Source: Chlorops oryzae (lineage: Eukaryota > Arthropoda > Insecta > Diptera > Chloropidae). From it: DNA of 64,000 bases. Position 1 is the stretch's first letter. Each line of letters opens with the position of its first letter. The notes beneath the pieces are model-generated. The model saw nothing but the letters and a program-made list of their open reading frames with translations, made no database searches and was not told the origin of the DNA. Positions 1 to 11,758 of this stretch are shown in pieces. The stretch covers positions 51,251,783-51,315,782 of the forward strand of contig CM035806.1 in NCBI GenBank assembly GCA_020466095.1. Reading direction: 5' to 3'. Both the position numbers and the translations under genes were made by a program.

Positions 1-29
1 ATTGAGAGAAAACAATACTGAAGGAGAGC

Positions 30-31
<2 letters not shown>

Positions 32-75
<44 letters not shown>
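32..75. repeat. (GA)n microsatellite
   Basis: An uninterrupted run of GA dinucleotides, about 22 units. No gene signal is associated with it. Confidence 0.95.
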
Positions 76-77
<2 letters not shown>

Positions 78-719
78 ATCGTTAATACAGGCGAAATTAA
101 GTTATGCTTTTCAATACCATCAGTGCCGCCTTCATTACGTTTAAGTAGCCACCCGGCTCTTTGGATGCAGTAAAGTTTTTGCATATCCAAGCGTTTAGAG
201 ACTCTTTGAAATTGTGTGAAAGAAAAATCTCTTCGTGAATGAGAGGCAAGGGAGTGTGAATGGAAGTTCAGTGAGAACTTTTGTGGTAAAAAACGAAGAT
301 GAATTTTAAGAATAAGTAATCCGAGGGTTCGTATATCTTTTCCAATCTATGACATATAATCGGACACAATATTTAATGAATGAGTTTTGATAGGCCGAGG
401 AACAATGTTTTAATTTAGCCCAGGGCCGTATTATAGGATGGACGAAGTAGGCCACGGCCTGAATTCAGTCCCATTAACCGTTTTATATAGATTTGCTCTA
501 GTTTTTGAGATAGCGCGGTTTTAAAATTGTGACTAACTTCATTAAAAAAATATATACTCATATTTAGTTTATGTTGCTATATATTTATGACAGAATATTG
601 ACGATAACGATTTTACAAGTACTACTTTCAAATTTTATTCGATTTCATTTATGAACAAAAGTGAAGCACACTTTTAGGGGACGTAAAGTTGTTTCGATTT
701 TCTTTCCTTTTAAAGCACC
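76..719. other. Unassigned AT-rich sequence
   Basis: No open frame or repeat pair could be supported. Around 420-465 a short GC-richer patch begins CCAGGGCCGTATTATAGG, which resembles a hAT-type terminus, but I could not find a matching opposite end. Confidence 0.4.
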
Positions 720-1035
720 CTGACGAAGTGTTTTGGGATTACTCCGAGAAGGAGTATAAAAGGACTCCTAACGGAGCTGTTCGAAGTAGTGCTTTTGCCA
801 AGGCCTCTTAAAGAGCATTCTATCAATCATGAAACATAAATTTTGAGATCCAAAAAAGTACACTTTTTCAATATAAGGCTCCGTGCTCTTTTCTCAAAAA
901 CAAAAAAAAAACAAAAAGTCGGATCGTTTAAGGAGCATTTGTGCGTCGGAAAAGGAGGCTTAAGAAGCTCCGTTTGGACTCTTTTGGTTGGCTGGGCTGT
1001 GATGTTATTTGAAAAGACGGCGTTATGGGGAAAAA
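720..1035 (+). repeat. Dispersed repeat A, copy 1
   Basis: This stretch is recognisably similar to 10612-10975 plus 13955-14015. Shared blocks include TTCGAAGTAGTGCTT, the segment around AAGGCTCCGTGCTCTTTTCTC followed by an A-run, and the GGACTCTTTTGGTTGGCT end. In copy 2 the last block is separated from the rest by a Transib insertion. I do not recognise the family. The apparent inverted GCCAACCAAA / TTTGGTTGGC near the two ends of copy 2 suggests a DNA transposon, but this is weak. The 66-codon open frame inside it is not credible as a gene. Confidence 0.7.
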
Positions 1036-1123
1036 ATGTCTAGCAACTGGAAGTTCTGAAATTCAAACCCCGCACAGGGCATTAACAAAATTATGCTTGC
1101 ATACTAAAGGGATCCACATTTAA

Positions 1124-1341
1124 CCCTGCTGGTGCCTAAAGACCATTTGGCCCAAAATGCAATTTTTTTGTGGCCAATATCTGGAGATTGATGAAATATA
1201 TTTACTTTCAGCCATAACAATCTGCTTGTAAAGAGTTAAAATTCTTTTGTTGACCATATATTATATTTTGTATGAAAAATACACCGCGGGCCAAATGTTC
1301 CCTAAAGCATTTAGTGTAACTTTCTTAAGCTACCAGCAGGA
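1124..1341. mobile_element. TTAA-flanked MITE (piggyBac-like)
   Basis: A 218-bp sequence lies between two TTAA tetranucleotides (1120-1123 and 1342-1345). Its ends are inverted: CCCTGCTGGT at the left and ACCAGCAGGA at the right. TTAA target duplications are the hallmark of the piggyBac superfamily, and CCC-type termini are usual there. There is no coding capacity, so it would be a non-autonomous element. The TIR is short (about 10 bp with one terminal mismatch). Confidence 0.65.
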
Positions 1342-1345
1342 TTAA

Positions 1346-1845
1346 ACGCGAAAATCTCCGTTAACTAAGCCAATCCCAAAAATTCAATATCGTATGTTTG
1401 TTATTATTTCGAGATATGAAAGCCGTATGTCAGTTTTTTGTGAACTAGCACAGGGTAATTATTTTCTTTTTTTTTAATTTTTTTTTGTTTTTGATTCAAC
1501 TAACTTTGAGTTAGAGTTCATAATATTTTAATTTACATTGAATGAAATTGTGAATTGCAAGCGGCGCCATTGAGCACAACGCCCCAGGATAGACATTAAA
1601 AATGTTTCTATTGCATACAGATGAAAGGGCAACGTAACTTCCTTTATTGTATCCCATTCAATTAGACTCATTAAAAACTTATGGGCTCATTTCATTCACT
1701 ACCTGTGCACACAACGCTTTCATTCGCCATGCATAGATGCATCGATAATAAAAGGATTTTAATCTTGAATGAAGGTTGCTATGTCGTGTAAAGTATCTAA
1801 GTTGGAAAGTTGAATGTTGTGTTATCGTTGTTGTTGTTGTTGTTC
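1346..1845. other. Unassigned sequence
   Basis: AT-rich, with a T-run near 1468-1490 and GTT repeats at 1825-1845 just before the Helitron-like element. No gene or element was identified. Confidence 0.4.
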
Positions 1846-2727
1846 TTTTTATACCCGACACACTCTGTGTCGAGGGTATATTGCGTTTGTTGGGTTGTGT
1901 GTAACACCCAGAACCAGTCGAGATAGACTTTACAAAATGTATATAGAAATGATCAGCGTCACCAGGAGATTCGATTTAGACATGTCTGTCCGTCTGTCTG
2001 TCTGTCCGTCTGTCTGCCTGTCCGTTTGTCTGTCTGTTTGTATACAGTTATCTTATCGAAGGAGTTGAGCTATCTTGAAGAAATTTGGTATGCGTGCTAA
2101 CGGGGACATGAGTAAGAACAAGTTCGAGAATGGACCTGATCGGACCATTTTTAGGGGTACCTCCAGTACTAGGGTTTGTTACGAAAATCACAAAAACTGC
2201 TCTAAAATCGAAGTCCTTCAAGATATTTTGATGAAATTTGATATTTGAACATGTTTAAAGGCAATTAATACGATTTCAAAAAATTGGAAAAGTGGGCGTG
2301 GCAGAAGGGCGTTTTTTGAAAATTCTCTCCTACACCCGAAATTCAAATGGGACTTGAACGAAATTTGGCACTTATGCCTCGTATGTAGCCACAAACATCC
2401 TCCCCAAAATTTTTTTCGATCGGACTATTATTAAGGGTACCTCTAGTACTAGGGTCTGTCACAAATATCCCAAAAATGCCTCAAAAGCGGACTTTATTGA
2501 AATATTTCAATGAAACTTAGAATTTGAGCGTATATATAAGGGTCCGATTAGAATTCTAAAAAAATTTGAAAATTGGGAGTGGTAAAAGGGCGGTTTTCAT
2601 TTATAAATTTAACAAAAGTCGGTATATGGGGCTCCTTATGCCCTTAAACACCTGTTGATATTAAAAATTATGTGTCTGTGTCGGGTATTCTATTGTCAGG
2701 CTCGCCTGACTATACACCCTTACTTGT
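1846..2727 (+). mobile_element. Helitron-derived non-autonomous element, family 1 (mini-me/DINE-1 type), copy 1
   Basis: The element starts with TTTTTATACCCGACACACTC, where GACACA and TGTGTC form a 5' hairpin. The sub-terminal motif TACCCGACAC recurs inverted near the 3' end (about 2678-2687, TGTGTCGGGTA). A 3' stem-loop GTCAGGC/GCCTGAC follows at 2695-2710, and the element ends ...CCCTTACTTGTT. This layout (5' subTIR, inverted subTIR near the 3' end, terminal hairpin, insertion into T-rich sequence with no target duplication) is that described for DINE-1/Helentron-associated elements. The internal GTCY microsatellite at about 1985-2040 matches the mini-me description. It is non-coding; the open frame across the GTCY tract is an artefact. 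Copy 2 (7315-8188) is nearly identical. Confidence 0.85.
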
Positions 2728-2840
2728 TGTTTTTGTTTTTGGCTCAATCTAATTAACCGAGCAGCAGAGTTTTTCGAAAAGGAAGCTAAGTGAATAAAAT
2801 GTAACTGTATACTATACGTAAACGTGCATACCATAAATAT

Positions 2841-3204
2841 CAGCGTTGCCAGACGTGCCGCATTTCGGCCTCAAATGAGGGCAAAAAAACTTCTAGTTTT
2901 TTACTTATCAACTGCATTGCAGACTTAGAAAAAAGTTTACGTATAAAAAAATTTAAGTTAAAATCTCGGAAAGAGGGCAATCAAATACCCAAACAATGCC
3001 ACCTGCTTGCCGTAGTTGGTTGATATGCAAAAATTTACGTTACGTGAGGCCCAGGGTTCTCCCAGAGGGTTTTGGGAGTTCTTTTTTTTTTTTAATCACA
3101 AAAATCTATCGAAAATTGTGCCGCATTTTTTATGAAATTTGCCCAAACTTTTTCGGCAAATCAAAAAATTCCTGTTTTACAAGAAAAACCATGTGGCAAC
3201 GCTG
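2841..3204. mobile_element. Short element with CAGCGTTGCCA termini
   Basis: The left end CAGCGTTGCCA at 2841 is matched by TGGCAACGCTG at 3194-3204, an 11-bp perfect inverted repeat; the flanking AT/AT extends the match. GTGCCGCATTT also recurs inside. The CAG-type terminus suggests hAT, but I see no convincing 8-bp target duplication, so superfamily assignment is open. Non-coding. Confidence 0.5.
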
Positions 3205-4784
3205 ATGCATACACACATATGTACATACAAAATATGCATTATACATATCTGTTTGTTCAACAAAAAGACGATAAATTTTCACTGAGAAGACAGACCAAAA
3301 AACCACTGTGCCATTTTGGTTAGTCCAATCTAAGTTTTTTTTCCTTTTTGTAAATAAAATGAAAACAAAAAAAAAAACATTTTTTTAGAAATACATAATT
3401 CTCATTAAGCAAGAAATTATTTTCAACGGAAGTATTGTGAGCTTAAAAACAATCAAAAAAAAAAAAAAAGGAAAATGTTCTTTCATCAATTTAATGGGAA
3501 AACATATTTCAGTTCGGATACTACAGTTTGAAGGTTTTTTAAAATGATTTTATAACATGGTTGAAAACATCGCTAACCCCATACATTTGTATTCCTCAAT
3601 ATCTTTCTGTCAAAAAACATAGGTGCATAAACATTGGCCCCCGAAGTCGAGTTCGAAAACAGTTGTTTTGCTCTTTAGGTTCATTCATAAAATTTTATTT
3701 CCGTCTAGTTTTGGCTCTCTGTCTCTCACAGTCCTTAAATGTCATATATGACTTATATTTAGAGGTAGATAAGAGTCAGATTTGAGCGCGCAAGGAGTCA
3801 TATATGGTTCTTAGTTAGAGCGAAATAAGATTCAGATTAGAGTGCGAACGGAGTTATATATGTATGACTCTAATATGTTCCCCTTCGGTATATGACTACG
3901 AACTCTTATAGGACGATCTTCGCAGAATGGGAAACACGCTCTTTAAGACTCTTAAAAGAGTTCATTATGAGGACTCCGCCTCCAATTAGAGGGAGGCATA
4001 TAGATTCTTTTAGGACTCGTAATGTTTTCCTGGGTAGTTTCATTACGCTCAGCCACCTACGTCGTCCTTAAAAATGTTATAATCTTAAAAAATGTTGCAT
4101 ACTTCTCGGTAATATTTGTGATTGCTATGTATGTATTCAGATATAAGCGGTTTTTTTTCTCTTTTTTTTTAGTAATGACATAATGAAATTTATAGTTAAT
4201 CTTAACAGTTTTCACGTGCACACTTTTGAGGGGCTACTGGTATTTTCCCCGTATTCATACTCATATATCTATATAGGATATTTGACTAAAATAAAATTTT
4301 GAAATGAACTCTTTTCTTAAATCTACTTATATGTATGTATTTGAAGTCATCACTTCACGACCAATAGCATTTCATTTCGAATGAAAGTTGATGGGAACTC
4401 CGTTTTAATCGTCGGCTGTCGTCTTATCTGACAGCTTTATGATTGCATTCTGCTAATGTGAGTAGTAGATTTTCTTAATTAAGAAAACTATACAATACTT
4501 GTATGTGTAAACGTCACGCCTTCTTTCGCCCCGCCCAACAGTTGCAACCATTTCAATTTACTTAAACTCTTCGACTTCGATAGTTTTCGCCAGGCAATTG
4601 TTCATTGCATGCATTAAAATTAAAATTGCACATAAATTTTATATTATAGGGAATCATTTGCTCAATGTTGAGCGCGTTTTCTTGGCCTTATTTGTAGATT
4701 GCGTGGTGGTCTGGCCTGTGCTTGACGATACCGCGTCATGTACAATACGCATTATAGAGACAAGGAGGCTACCTTCTGAGCAGC
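3205..4784. other. Unassigned AT-rich sequence
   Basis: Contains A- and T-runs (around 3367-3380, 3456-3470 and 4150-4171). Between 3780 and 4030 GGAGTC/GACTC-type motifs recur; they loosely recall dispersed repeat A, but I could not align them convincingly. No gene recognised. Confidence 0.4.
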
Positions 4785-4850
4785 AAGCGACGAGCACCAA
4801 GCGCCGAGCACCAAGCGCCGAGCACCAAGCGCCGAGCACCGAGCACCGAA
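4785..4850 (+). repeat. 14-bp minisatellite
   Basis: Tandem copies of a GAGCACCAAGCGCC-type unit, about four to five copies, the last ones degenerating to GAGCACC. The three overlapping reading frames make short Arg/Ser/Pro-rich peptides that are not believable proteins. Confidence 0.9.
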
Positions 4851-4855
4851 CACCT

Positions 4856-7314
4856 CTCTACGAATTCAACGAGTAATGAGTAATTACTTTGGTAATTGTA
4901 ATCAGCCTGCCAAATGCAGTGAATGCAACTATTCATTTAAGTTGTTGATAATGACATTTCAGTCGTCATTATATAAAGGGCTAATGTGCATGTTTCTGTG
5001 GGTGTGTGCGATGATTGCATATAAATATATGTGTATGTTTGTCAGAACGCTTAGATAGGATAGGATCCTTTAAAGGAGGATTTGTGTGAATATTCAGCAT
5101 TTATTCGTGCTTGTCTATTCATGTCAGTGCGCACTAGTAGCGAACTGGGCGAACGGCTACATTTCTTCGGTCTTTCAGTCCTTCCACATATTGCACTCGA
5201 CTGCCGATTGAAGACCGCCGGTTACCGACTGCCGACTACCGACTGACGACTGACTTGCTTGCCTTTTTCCCCTGTCGTCCGCTATCGCCGTTGTCCGTTG
5301 CTCGGTTGCTCTTGTTGTTGCTTTGTTGCTGCTGTCAATGTTGCTGTTGTTGTCTCGTTGGCTAGACAAGTGCCATGTTGTAATTGGAAAAGAGGAATAT
5401 TAATTTTAGAAGCCTCGTTAAATGAAGTTAAAGTGACGTTGCATTAGGTTTGGCGCGCAAGGGTGCTAATAATTGAAAAATGCTGCTTTAAATGTAATTA
5501 AAAAAAAGAGAGCAAATAAAGAAAAAAATAAAATAAAAAAAATTCAGAGCCATAAAACATGAAATGGGGTTCAGGATTTAAAATCTTTTAAGTACTAAAA
5601 AAAAAAAAAAAAACCTGATAGTGGATTTTGGGATTTTAGTCCTCTTTAAGAATTTTCATGCCCACGAGAGCAAAGCAACCACTCCCACACATTTCATTCT
5701 TGACTCTTAAGCTTCTGCGAGTACTGTGCCGTATGTGTGTTTTACTACGTGTGTGTGTTATTATGTCCTTTTCTTCTCGTTTTGTGTACTCACGGCTGCC
5801 TACTCTCGATACTACTTCACTCGCCATATGCAAAGAAAACCTAAAAAAAAACACACAAACTTTTTTTGAGCGCCTAAAAAGCATCCAAAAAATTTGGTTC
5901 TTTCCCATGCAAAGGCTTTCAGGCTCCTGTATGTGTGTGTGTGTGTGTCAGGACTTGTGCGTGCATATGTGGGAATTTGTGTGTGTGTGTGCTTTCGCGC
6001 ACATTGTCGGATGTAGCGTACGGCGTATGGCGTATGGCGTATGGACAATGTGCGGTACCTACCAATCAGCAACATTCCGCGGCGAAACTTTTTCGTTTTC
6101 TTGAATGAGCCCACGAAACACGAAATGTACACTCATGTAAAGCGCGTGTGTGACTACTGTGGGTTTTTGTTGTTTGTGAATTCAGTTTGTGTTCGTTTTC
6201 GTGCTCGTATTCGTTTACGTGTTCGTGTCCACCCGTCGTGCACTTTTGTGGTTGGGCGCATATGTGTGCGCGTGCAAATTAATTGAAAAAATAGAACAAG
6301 AAATATTTTGTTGCACCATCAAAAGACTGGCTGTATACATATATATATATAGATAGATATATATATATATATTTATATATTTATATATATACAATTCACA
6401 TATAACAAAAGAAATTAAAAGGAAGCCAAAAATTGTGCAAAGAAAGCAGCAACAACGAGCGATTTTTAGTGGCTCAGCCACTGTTGCTGCGGGAATTAAA
6501 ATGAAAAGTTGCGTCTCATAGGTACGAAGAATGGAGGCGTTCAGAGATAGTCACATGGTCATATGGTCATTCGAGAAGGAACGAATTTTTTCCTGAGATC
6601 GGCTTACACACACACACACACGGAGGTCGTCATCATGTGAGAATCTGTTGGCATCGCGCCTCCCCCCATATACATAGGCACCTACATATATGGCGGAAAA
6701 TGGGCAAATGGTGAAATGGCTTCTAAAAAAAGAGAATGTCAAAATTACATTTAATCGAATCGCAACGAAACGAAACGAAAAGCACAATAAAACAAGACCA
6801 AGCAAAACAATCGCATTGCAACATGTCTAAAAAAATGTTTTCGAATTCGACGTGGAGTGCCTGGTTGGGTCGAAGACGACGAATGAAATGTGCGTGTGCC
6901 TGCAATTGGTGCTTCGTGCTGCATTCGGAGAAAAGGGCATCGGATCTTTCCTAGCATTTATTATACGGCATGATTTTCGGAACGTATTTGAAATGAAATG
7001 AATACTCCTTCTGTCAAAGAGAGACCTGAAAGAACACCTGAAAAATCCCCAAAGACATTTCGTATTTAATATATTTTTTTTTTTTGTTTTGCTAATTTCG
7101 GTTGCATTCAAAGGATATCCGTCCTTCTTTTTAAACTCCTTGCGTTAATTTTGCAATTTTTATACAGGTTTTTCAAAAAGCTTGAGTCAGTTGATATCTG
7201 ACTTTCCAAAGTAGGTACCGCCAAACCTGTTTTATGGCTCAAAAAATACAAGAAAAAAATCTATCTAAAATAAAAGAACCCCAATTTTTATTTATTCATT
7301 TTTTTTGCTCTCAT
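4856..7314. other. Unassigned sequence with simple repeats
   Basis: Includes a degenerate CCGACTGCCGACTA tandem (about 5203-5245), GT runs (5932-5948, 5980-5990), a CGTATGG tandem (6015-6043), an (AT)n block (6337-6390) and a CA run (6606-6620). Several frames of 60-150 codons cross these tracts on both strands, but all owe their openness to low complexity. No gene recognised. Confidence 0.5.
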
Positions 7315-8188
7315 TTTTATACCCGACACACTCTGTGTCGAGGGTATATTGCGTTTATTGGGTTGTGTGTAACACCCAGAACCAGTCGAGATAGACCATA
7401 CAAAATGTATATAGAAATGATCAGCGTCACCAGGAGATTCGATTTAGACATGTCCGTCCGTCTGTCTGTCTGTCCGTCTGTCCGTCTGTCCGTCTGTTTG
7501 TATACAGTTATCTTATCGAAGGAGTTGAGCTATCTTGACAAAATTTGGTATGCGTGCTCACGGGGACATGAGTAAGAACAAGTTCGAGAATGGACCCGAT
7601 CGGACCATTTTTAGGGGTACCTCCAGTACTAGGGTCTGTTACGAAAATCACAAAAACTGCTCTAAAATCGAAGTCCTTCAAGATATTTTTATGAAATTTG
7701 ATATTTGAACATGTTTAAAGGCAAGTAATACGATTTCAAAAAATTGAAAAAGTGGGCGTGGCAGAAGGGCGTTTTTTGAAAATTCTCTCCTACACCCGAA
7801 ATTCAAATGGGACTTGAACGAAATTTGGCACTTATGCCTCGTATGTAGCCACAAACATCCTCCTCAAATTTTTTTTTCGATCGGACCATTATTAAGTGTA
7901 CCTCTAGTACTAGGGTCTGTCACAAATATCCCAAAAATGCCTCAAAATCAGACTTTATTGAAATATTTCAATGAAACTTTGAATTTGAGCGTATATTTAA
8001 GGGTCCGATTAGAATACAAAAAAAAAATTTGAAAAGTGGGCGTGGCAAAAGGGCGGTTTTCATTTAGAAATTTAACAAAAGTCGGCATATGGGGCTCCTT
8101 ATGCCCTTAAACACCTTTTGATATTAAAAATTATGTGTCTGTGTCGGGTATTCTATTGTCAGGCTGTGACTATAACACCCTTACTTGT
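7315..8188 (+). mobile_element. Helitron-derived non-autonomous element, family 1, copy 2
   Basis: Near-identical to copy 1 over its whole length: the same TACCCGACAC subTIR at the 5' end, a GTCY tract at about 7455-7500, an inverted GTGTCGGGTA near 8141-8151 and a CTTACTTGTT end. Its 3' hairpin region is shortened (AGGCTGTGACTATAAC), so one hairpin arm is damaged compared with copies 1, 3 and 5. Non-coding. Confidence 0.85.
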
Positions 8189-9927
8189 TTGATTTTATTT
8201 AGGTATGATCTATAAAGGAGTGCGGGATCTATAAATTTGAGCATCAATGTCAGTAAAACGCCAACAGAAAATTTCGCATGCCGCCGAAGAGGTGCTCGCA
8301 GCATCATCATCATCATCATCATTATCATTATCATCATCGTATTCACAATTAATGATGCCTTTGGGCTTGGTCATTTCACGTTTATTCGTCTCCATTTCTC
8401 CCCCACCGGTTCATATCGTTCATCTGCCAGCAATCAACGAAAGCGCAAAGCAAAATAAAAAACGAAACTTTTTTTTTAAGAGCGAAAAAAGTTGAAGCTA
8501 CTTTGACTTTTATTTTCATTTTCAAAAGACGAATTGCTTCTAAAAAGTGGGGAAAAGAATCAAATCAAATCGCGTCGAGCCGAGCCGAGCCGAGCCGGCA
8601 CTCTGGTTGCCGTCGTCGTCGAGCCGAGCGGATTTCGTTTCGTGCTGGCTGAATGGTGGGGTTTTATGGCAGCAGCATTTCCCAAAGTCATTCCGCACCC
8701 GCATGGGGGAGTGTGGTGCGTGGAGCAGAACTGACCAGATTCCTGCTCCTGCTCCTGCTGCTTCTCCTGCCGCTGCCGTAGCTGTAGCTCCAGCTACCAG
8801 ACGCTGTCAACGTAGACTTGTTCCCTTTTGTCGTTTGAGCAGCGCGCTAACAATTGACATTTGCGAACGTGTTCTCGACTCTCTGTGCTGCTTGCCACTT
8901 GCAACTCTCTACTCTTCTTCGTTCTATATCAGCAGCTATGGCAACTGGATAACTGACCATTTCTCCAGCCCTTTAATGCCCAATGTCCAGTTCGTCAATA
9001 TTGCCAAAACAAAATAGAAAAATTAAATTCAAAACAAAAACAAACAAAAAAATAAGTCACACTGGACCTTAGACGATAGCAAGCGATAACAACGTGCACT
9101 GAACGGGAAAGACAAACTGTGTGGCCGGCCACTGACCAGGCAGTCAGAAAGCTGAAGTTGGCAGAAAAAGTATAAAGTACAAAAAACCAAAAAAAAATAA
9201 AAATAAAAATACGGAAAAAAATATGAAAAGAAAAATGAGAACGAAAAAATGTGTATAAAAAGCTGGAAAAAAGCGCGAGAAAATTGTTAAGGAAAGAAGG
9301 AAAAAACACAAAAAAAAAAAATAAGGGAAAAAAATTAAATGTCCAAAGGGCACAACGTAAAAGAAAAGGAAAATCCCATGGGGAATGAGTATCAGGGTAA
9401 CTGCCCAGCTGACGATGGCAACGCCGACGAGAAGAACGACGACGACGACGACTATCGCCGCCCACTGCGTAATACTTAAACGTTGGTCAATACAATGGAT
9501 GCCACGAATATGAAGTGGCGTAGGAAAAACCTAAAAAGAAGCAAAAAAGAAAAAAAGAAGAAGGGGGAAAAAAGGAAAACGGAAAAGGGAAAAGGGCAAA
9601 TAAAATGGGAAAGAAGAAAACGCCGTAACAATGAGTTCCGGTTTGTTTTCTTCATTTTTTCGCGCCGTTTTTCATTTTCCTTAGGGGTGACTTGAGGGCT
9701 CAGCCCGATCGATGGTCAGCCTAAAGTGCGTTCACCATTAAACGGGGGAGCGTGACGTGTGGAGTATTGGTTGACATTGTAAGCGCGTTCGCATTGTGAA
9801 TTGCATGCCGCCGACAACAACTTCCATTCCATCAACTCATTGACCACCTTCTCGCAATTCGTTTTACTTTGTTTTTCACAATATTTTATTATAATTTTTT
9901 TTTATTTTAAGTATTTATTTTTTTTTT

Positions 9928-9967
<40 letters not shown>

Positions 9968-10611
9968 GTACTCTCGCCGCATTGCGATATTCTCTGGTCT
10001 AAGTAAACCGTTTTCGAACCATTACTCTTCACGCCCGCCGCTAGGTTGAGTCGAGCACAACCAAGAGAATGCACCCATTCCGTCATTGATGCTCGCAAAT
10101 TTACGATTTTCACGTTTTGCCGTCTCCTTTTTTTTTTATGTAAAAAAAATATTTTTTTGGCTCATTTTTTCCTTTTCCGAATTTTTACCCAATTTTTTAA
10201 GTTTTGTTTTTATACGTTTTTTCGTCATCGGCTCTTGCGATTGTGCTCTCAGAATATATGTACATATACGTGCACATTTAAATATATATAGGTATGTATA
10301 TGCCTGTATGTATGCTTTGTACACGTTTTGTTCTTCTTTTTTGTTTTGTTTTGATTCCAGTCTTCGTTGTTAAAGTGCTCTCAGCACGTTGCTGCTGCTT
10401 TTTTCTTTTTCTGATGCCTCCGTCCGTTGCGTCCGTTTATTGGGAGGCTTATTATTTTGATTTTTAAGGGGATGCTAGGTGGTGTAGGTCAACTCGATTT
10501 GCAGCTCATTTTTTTTCGTGATTGTCGTTGTTATTTTAATTATTACTATTGTTATTATTATTACTGTTTTGGTTATTATTGTTATTGATGTTGTTGGTGA
10601 TGAAATGACCA
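8189..10611. other. Unassigned region: GC-rich patch, A-rich leader-like stretch and poly-T
   Basis: At 8570-8830 there is a GC-richer patch with CGAGC tandems and GCTCCT repeats. A 156-codon plus-strand frame crosses it, but it resembles no family I know. At 9010-9340 the plus strand becomes very A-rich with AAACAAAA and AAAAATA motifs, similar to long untranslated leaders of fly genes; I see no start or splice evidence to support a transcript. At 9896-9966 there is a long T-run broken by ATTAA. At 10530-10600 there are ATT/GTT repeats. Confidence 0.4.
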
Positions 10612-11232
10612 ACTCAAAGTAGAGCTCTGAGAATCTTTATGATAGAGCTAACCCAGCCAACCAAATTCGGAATGCTCCGATAAAGGAGTGTGTGTATGAG
10701 GACACTTCGAAGTAGTGCTTGCGGAGCCGTTTTGCGAGGGCCTCGAGAAAAACACCGTCTTGGAGCATTTAGGCATAACTTTATAACTGAAAAAACAGCG
10801 GCCACACAGACTCTTTCGAATTGGCTCAAGGAACATTCTAGGACTCCTGAAGAACAATTTTGAGAGTCCCAATAGACACACCTTTTCCATATTAGGCTTC
10901 GCACTCTTTTCTCCTGAAAAAAAAAAAAAAAAAAACGCTCATTTTGAGCTTCTGTCGAAGCATCTATGGGAGCACTTGCGCCACTGTTGCCAGTTTAGCG
11001 GTATCTCTGCTAAATTCAAGCACATTTGTGATCTTTAATGGAGTCTTAGGGCAGAAAAGTGGCCAGTGAAATTTTTATGGGACCTTATAGGACCAAGCTT
11101 TTGTTTTTGGAAGGTTACAAAATTAAACTTTGTGGAATTAAGGACTTGTTTTGAGACATTCAAAGAAATTTTCCACTAAAAAAGCTGGCAACAGTGATTT
11201 GCGCTCCGGAAAATCAGTGTCTAACAGCGCCG

Positions 11233-11270
11233 CACAGTGGTTCAGGATTTCAGTGGGTCGGCCAAAAATG
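11233..11270 (+). other. Transib left terminus, RSS-like (heptamer-22-nonamer-like)
   Basis: The heptamer CACAGTG (11233-11239) is identical to the consensus RSS heptamer. It is followed by a 22-bp spacer and CCAAAAATG (11262-11270), an A-rich block placed where the RSS nonamer would be. The nonamer assignment is by position and A-richness only. Confidence 0.6.
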
Positions 11271-11758
11271 CCTAATAATGATGTCCAGATATGCAAAATC
11301 GTGGTATGCCAATTAATTGAGAATAGTTTCAAAGTCAGATTCCCAAAATTTTAGTTTAATTGCTTAATAATTGTGGGCGTGGTTTGCAATTAAAAATGGG
11401 GTTTTTAAATATGTCTTTTCATATGAGAAAAAAATCAATGTCTCACAAAACTTAGAAGTCAATATTTCTCAATAGGAATAGAGCATTTGGAAAAAATTTT
11501 TTTTTATTTAAAGAGTATAATATGTACTTACAAACACAATAACAGAAAACAAAATTTTTGTAATGATTTTTATTTTTGACCAATTTCTTAAAAGTCAGAT
11601 TTTTGGTGTATTTTTAGCATATTTTAGACCAGAACTTTTTTTCTTCAAAACTCTTCAAAGCCGAATCAGTTTTAATTTGTAGCATAATATATTCCCTTTT
11701 TAAAAATATACGTATCTTTACCGTCTTTTACCGTCCGTAGTGCAAAATAAAATTTTAA

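Noticed and set aside
420..465. A hAT terminus CCAGGGCCGTATT
   Set aside because: No matching opposite end or duplication.
1814..2068. Open frames with SVCLSVCLSVC repeats (also at 7234, 27722 and 33053)
   Set aside because: They are translations of the GTCY microsatellite inside Helitron-like elements.
4785..4850. CRISPR-like regular repeats
   Set aside because: A 14-bp tandem minisatellite without spacers in a eukaryotic genome; no CRISPR array exists in the window.
5658..6104. A 148-codon plus-strand frame
   Set aside because: Runs through GT repeats and a CGTATGG tandem; overlapping frames of similar length are open on the other strand.
8547..9017. A 156-codon plus-strand frame over GC-rich sequence
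   Set aside because: No domain, no splice or promoter support, and its middle is Pro/Ala repeats from GCTCCT tandems.
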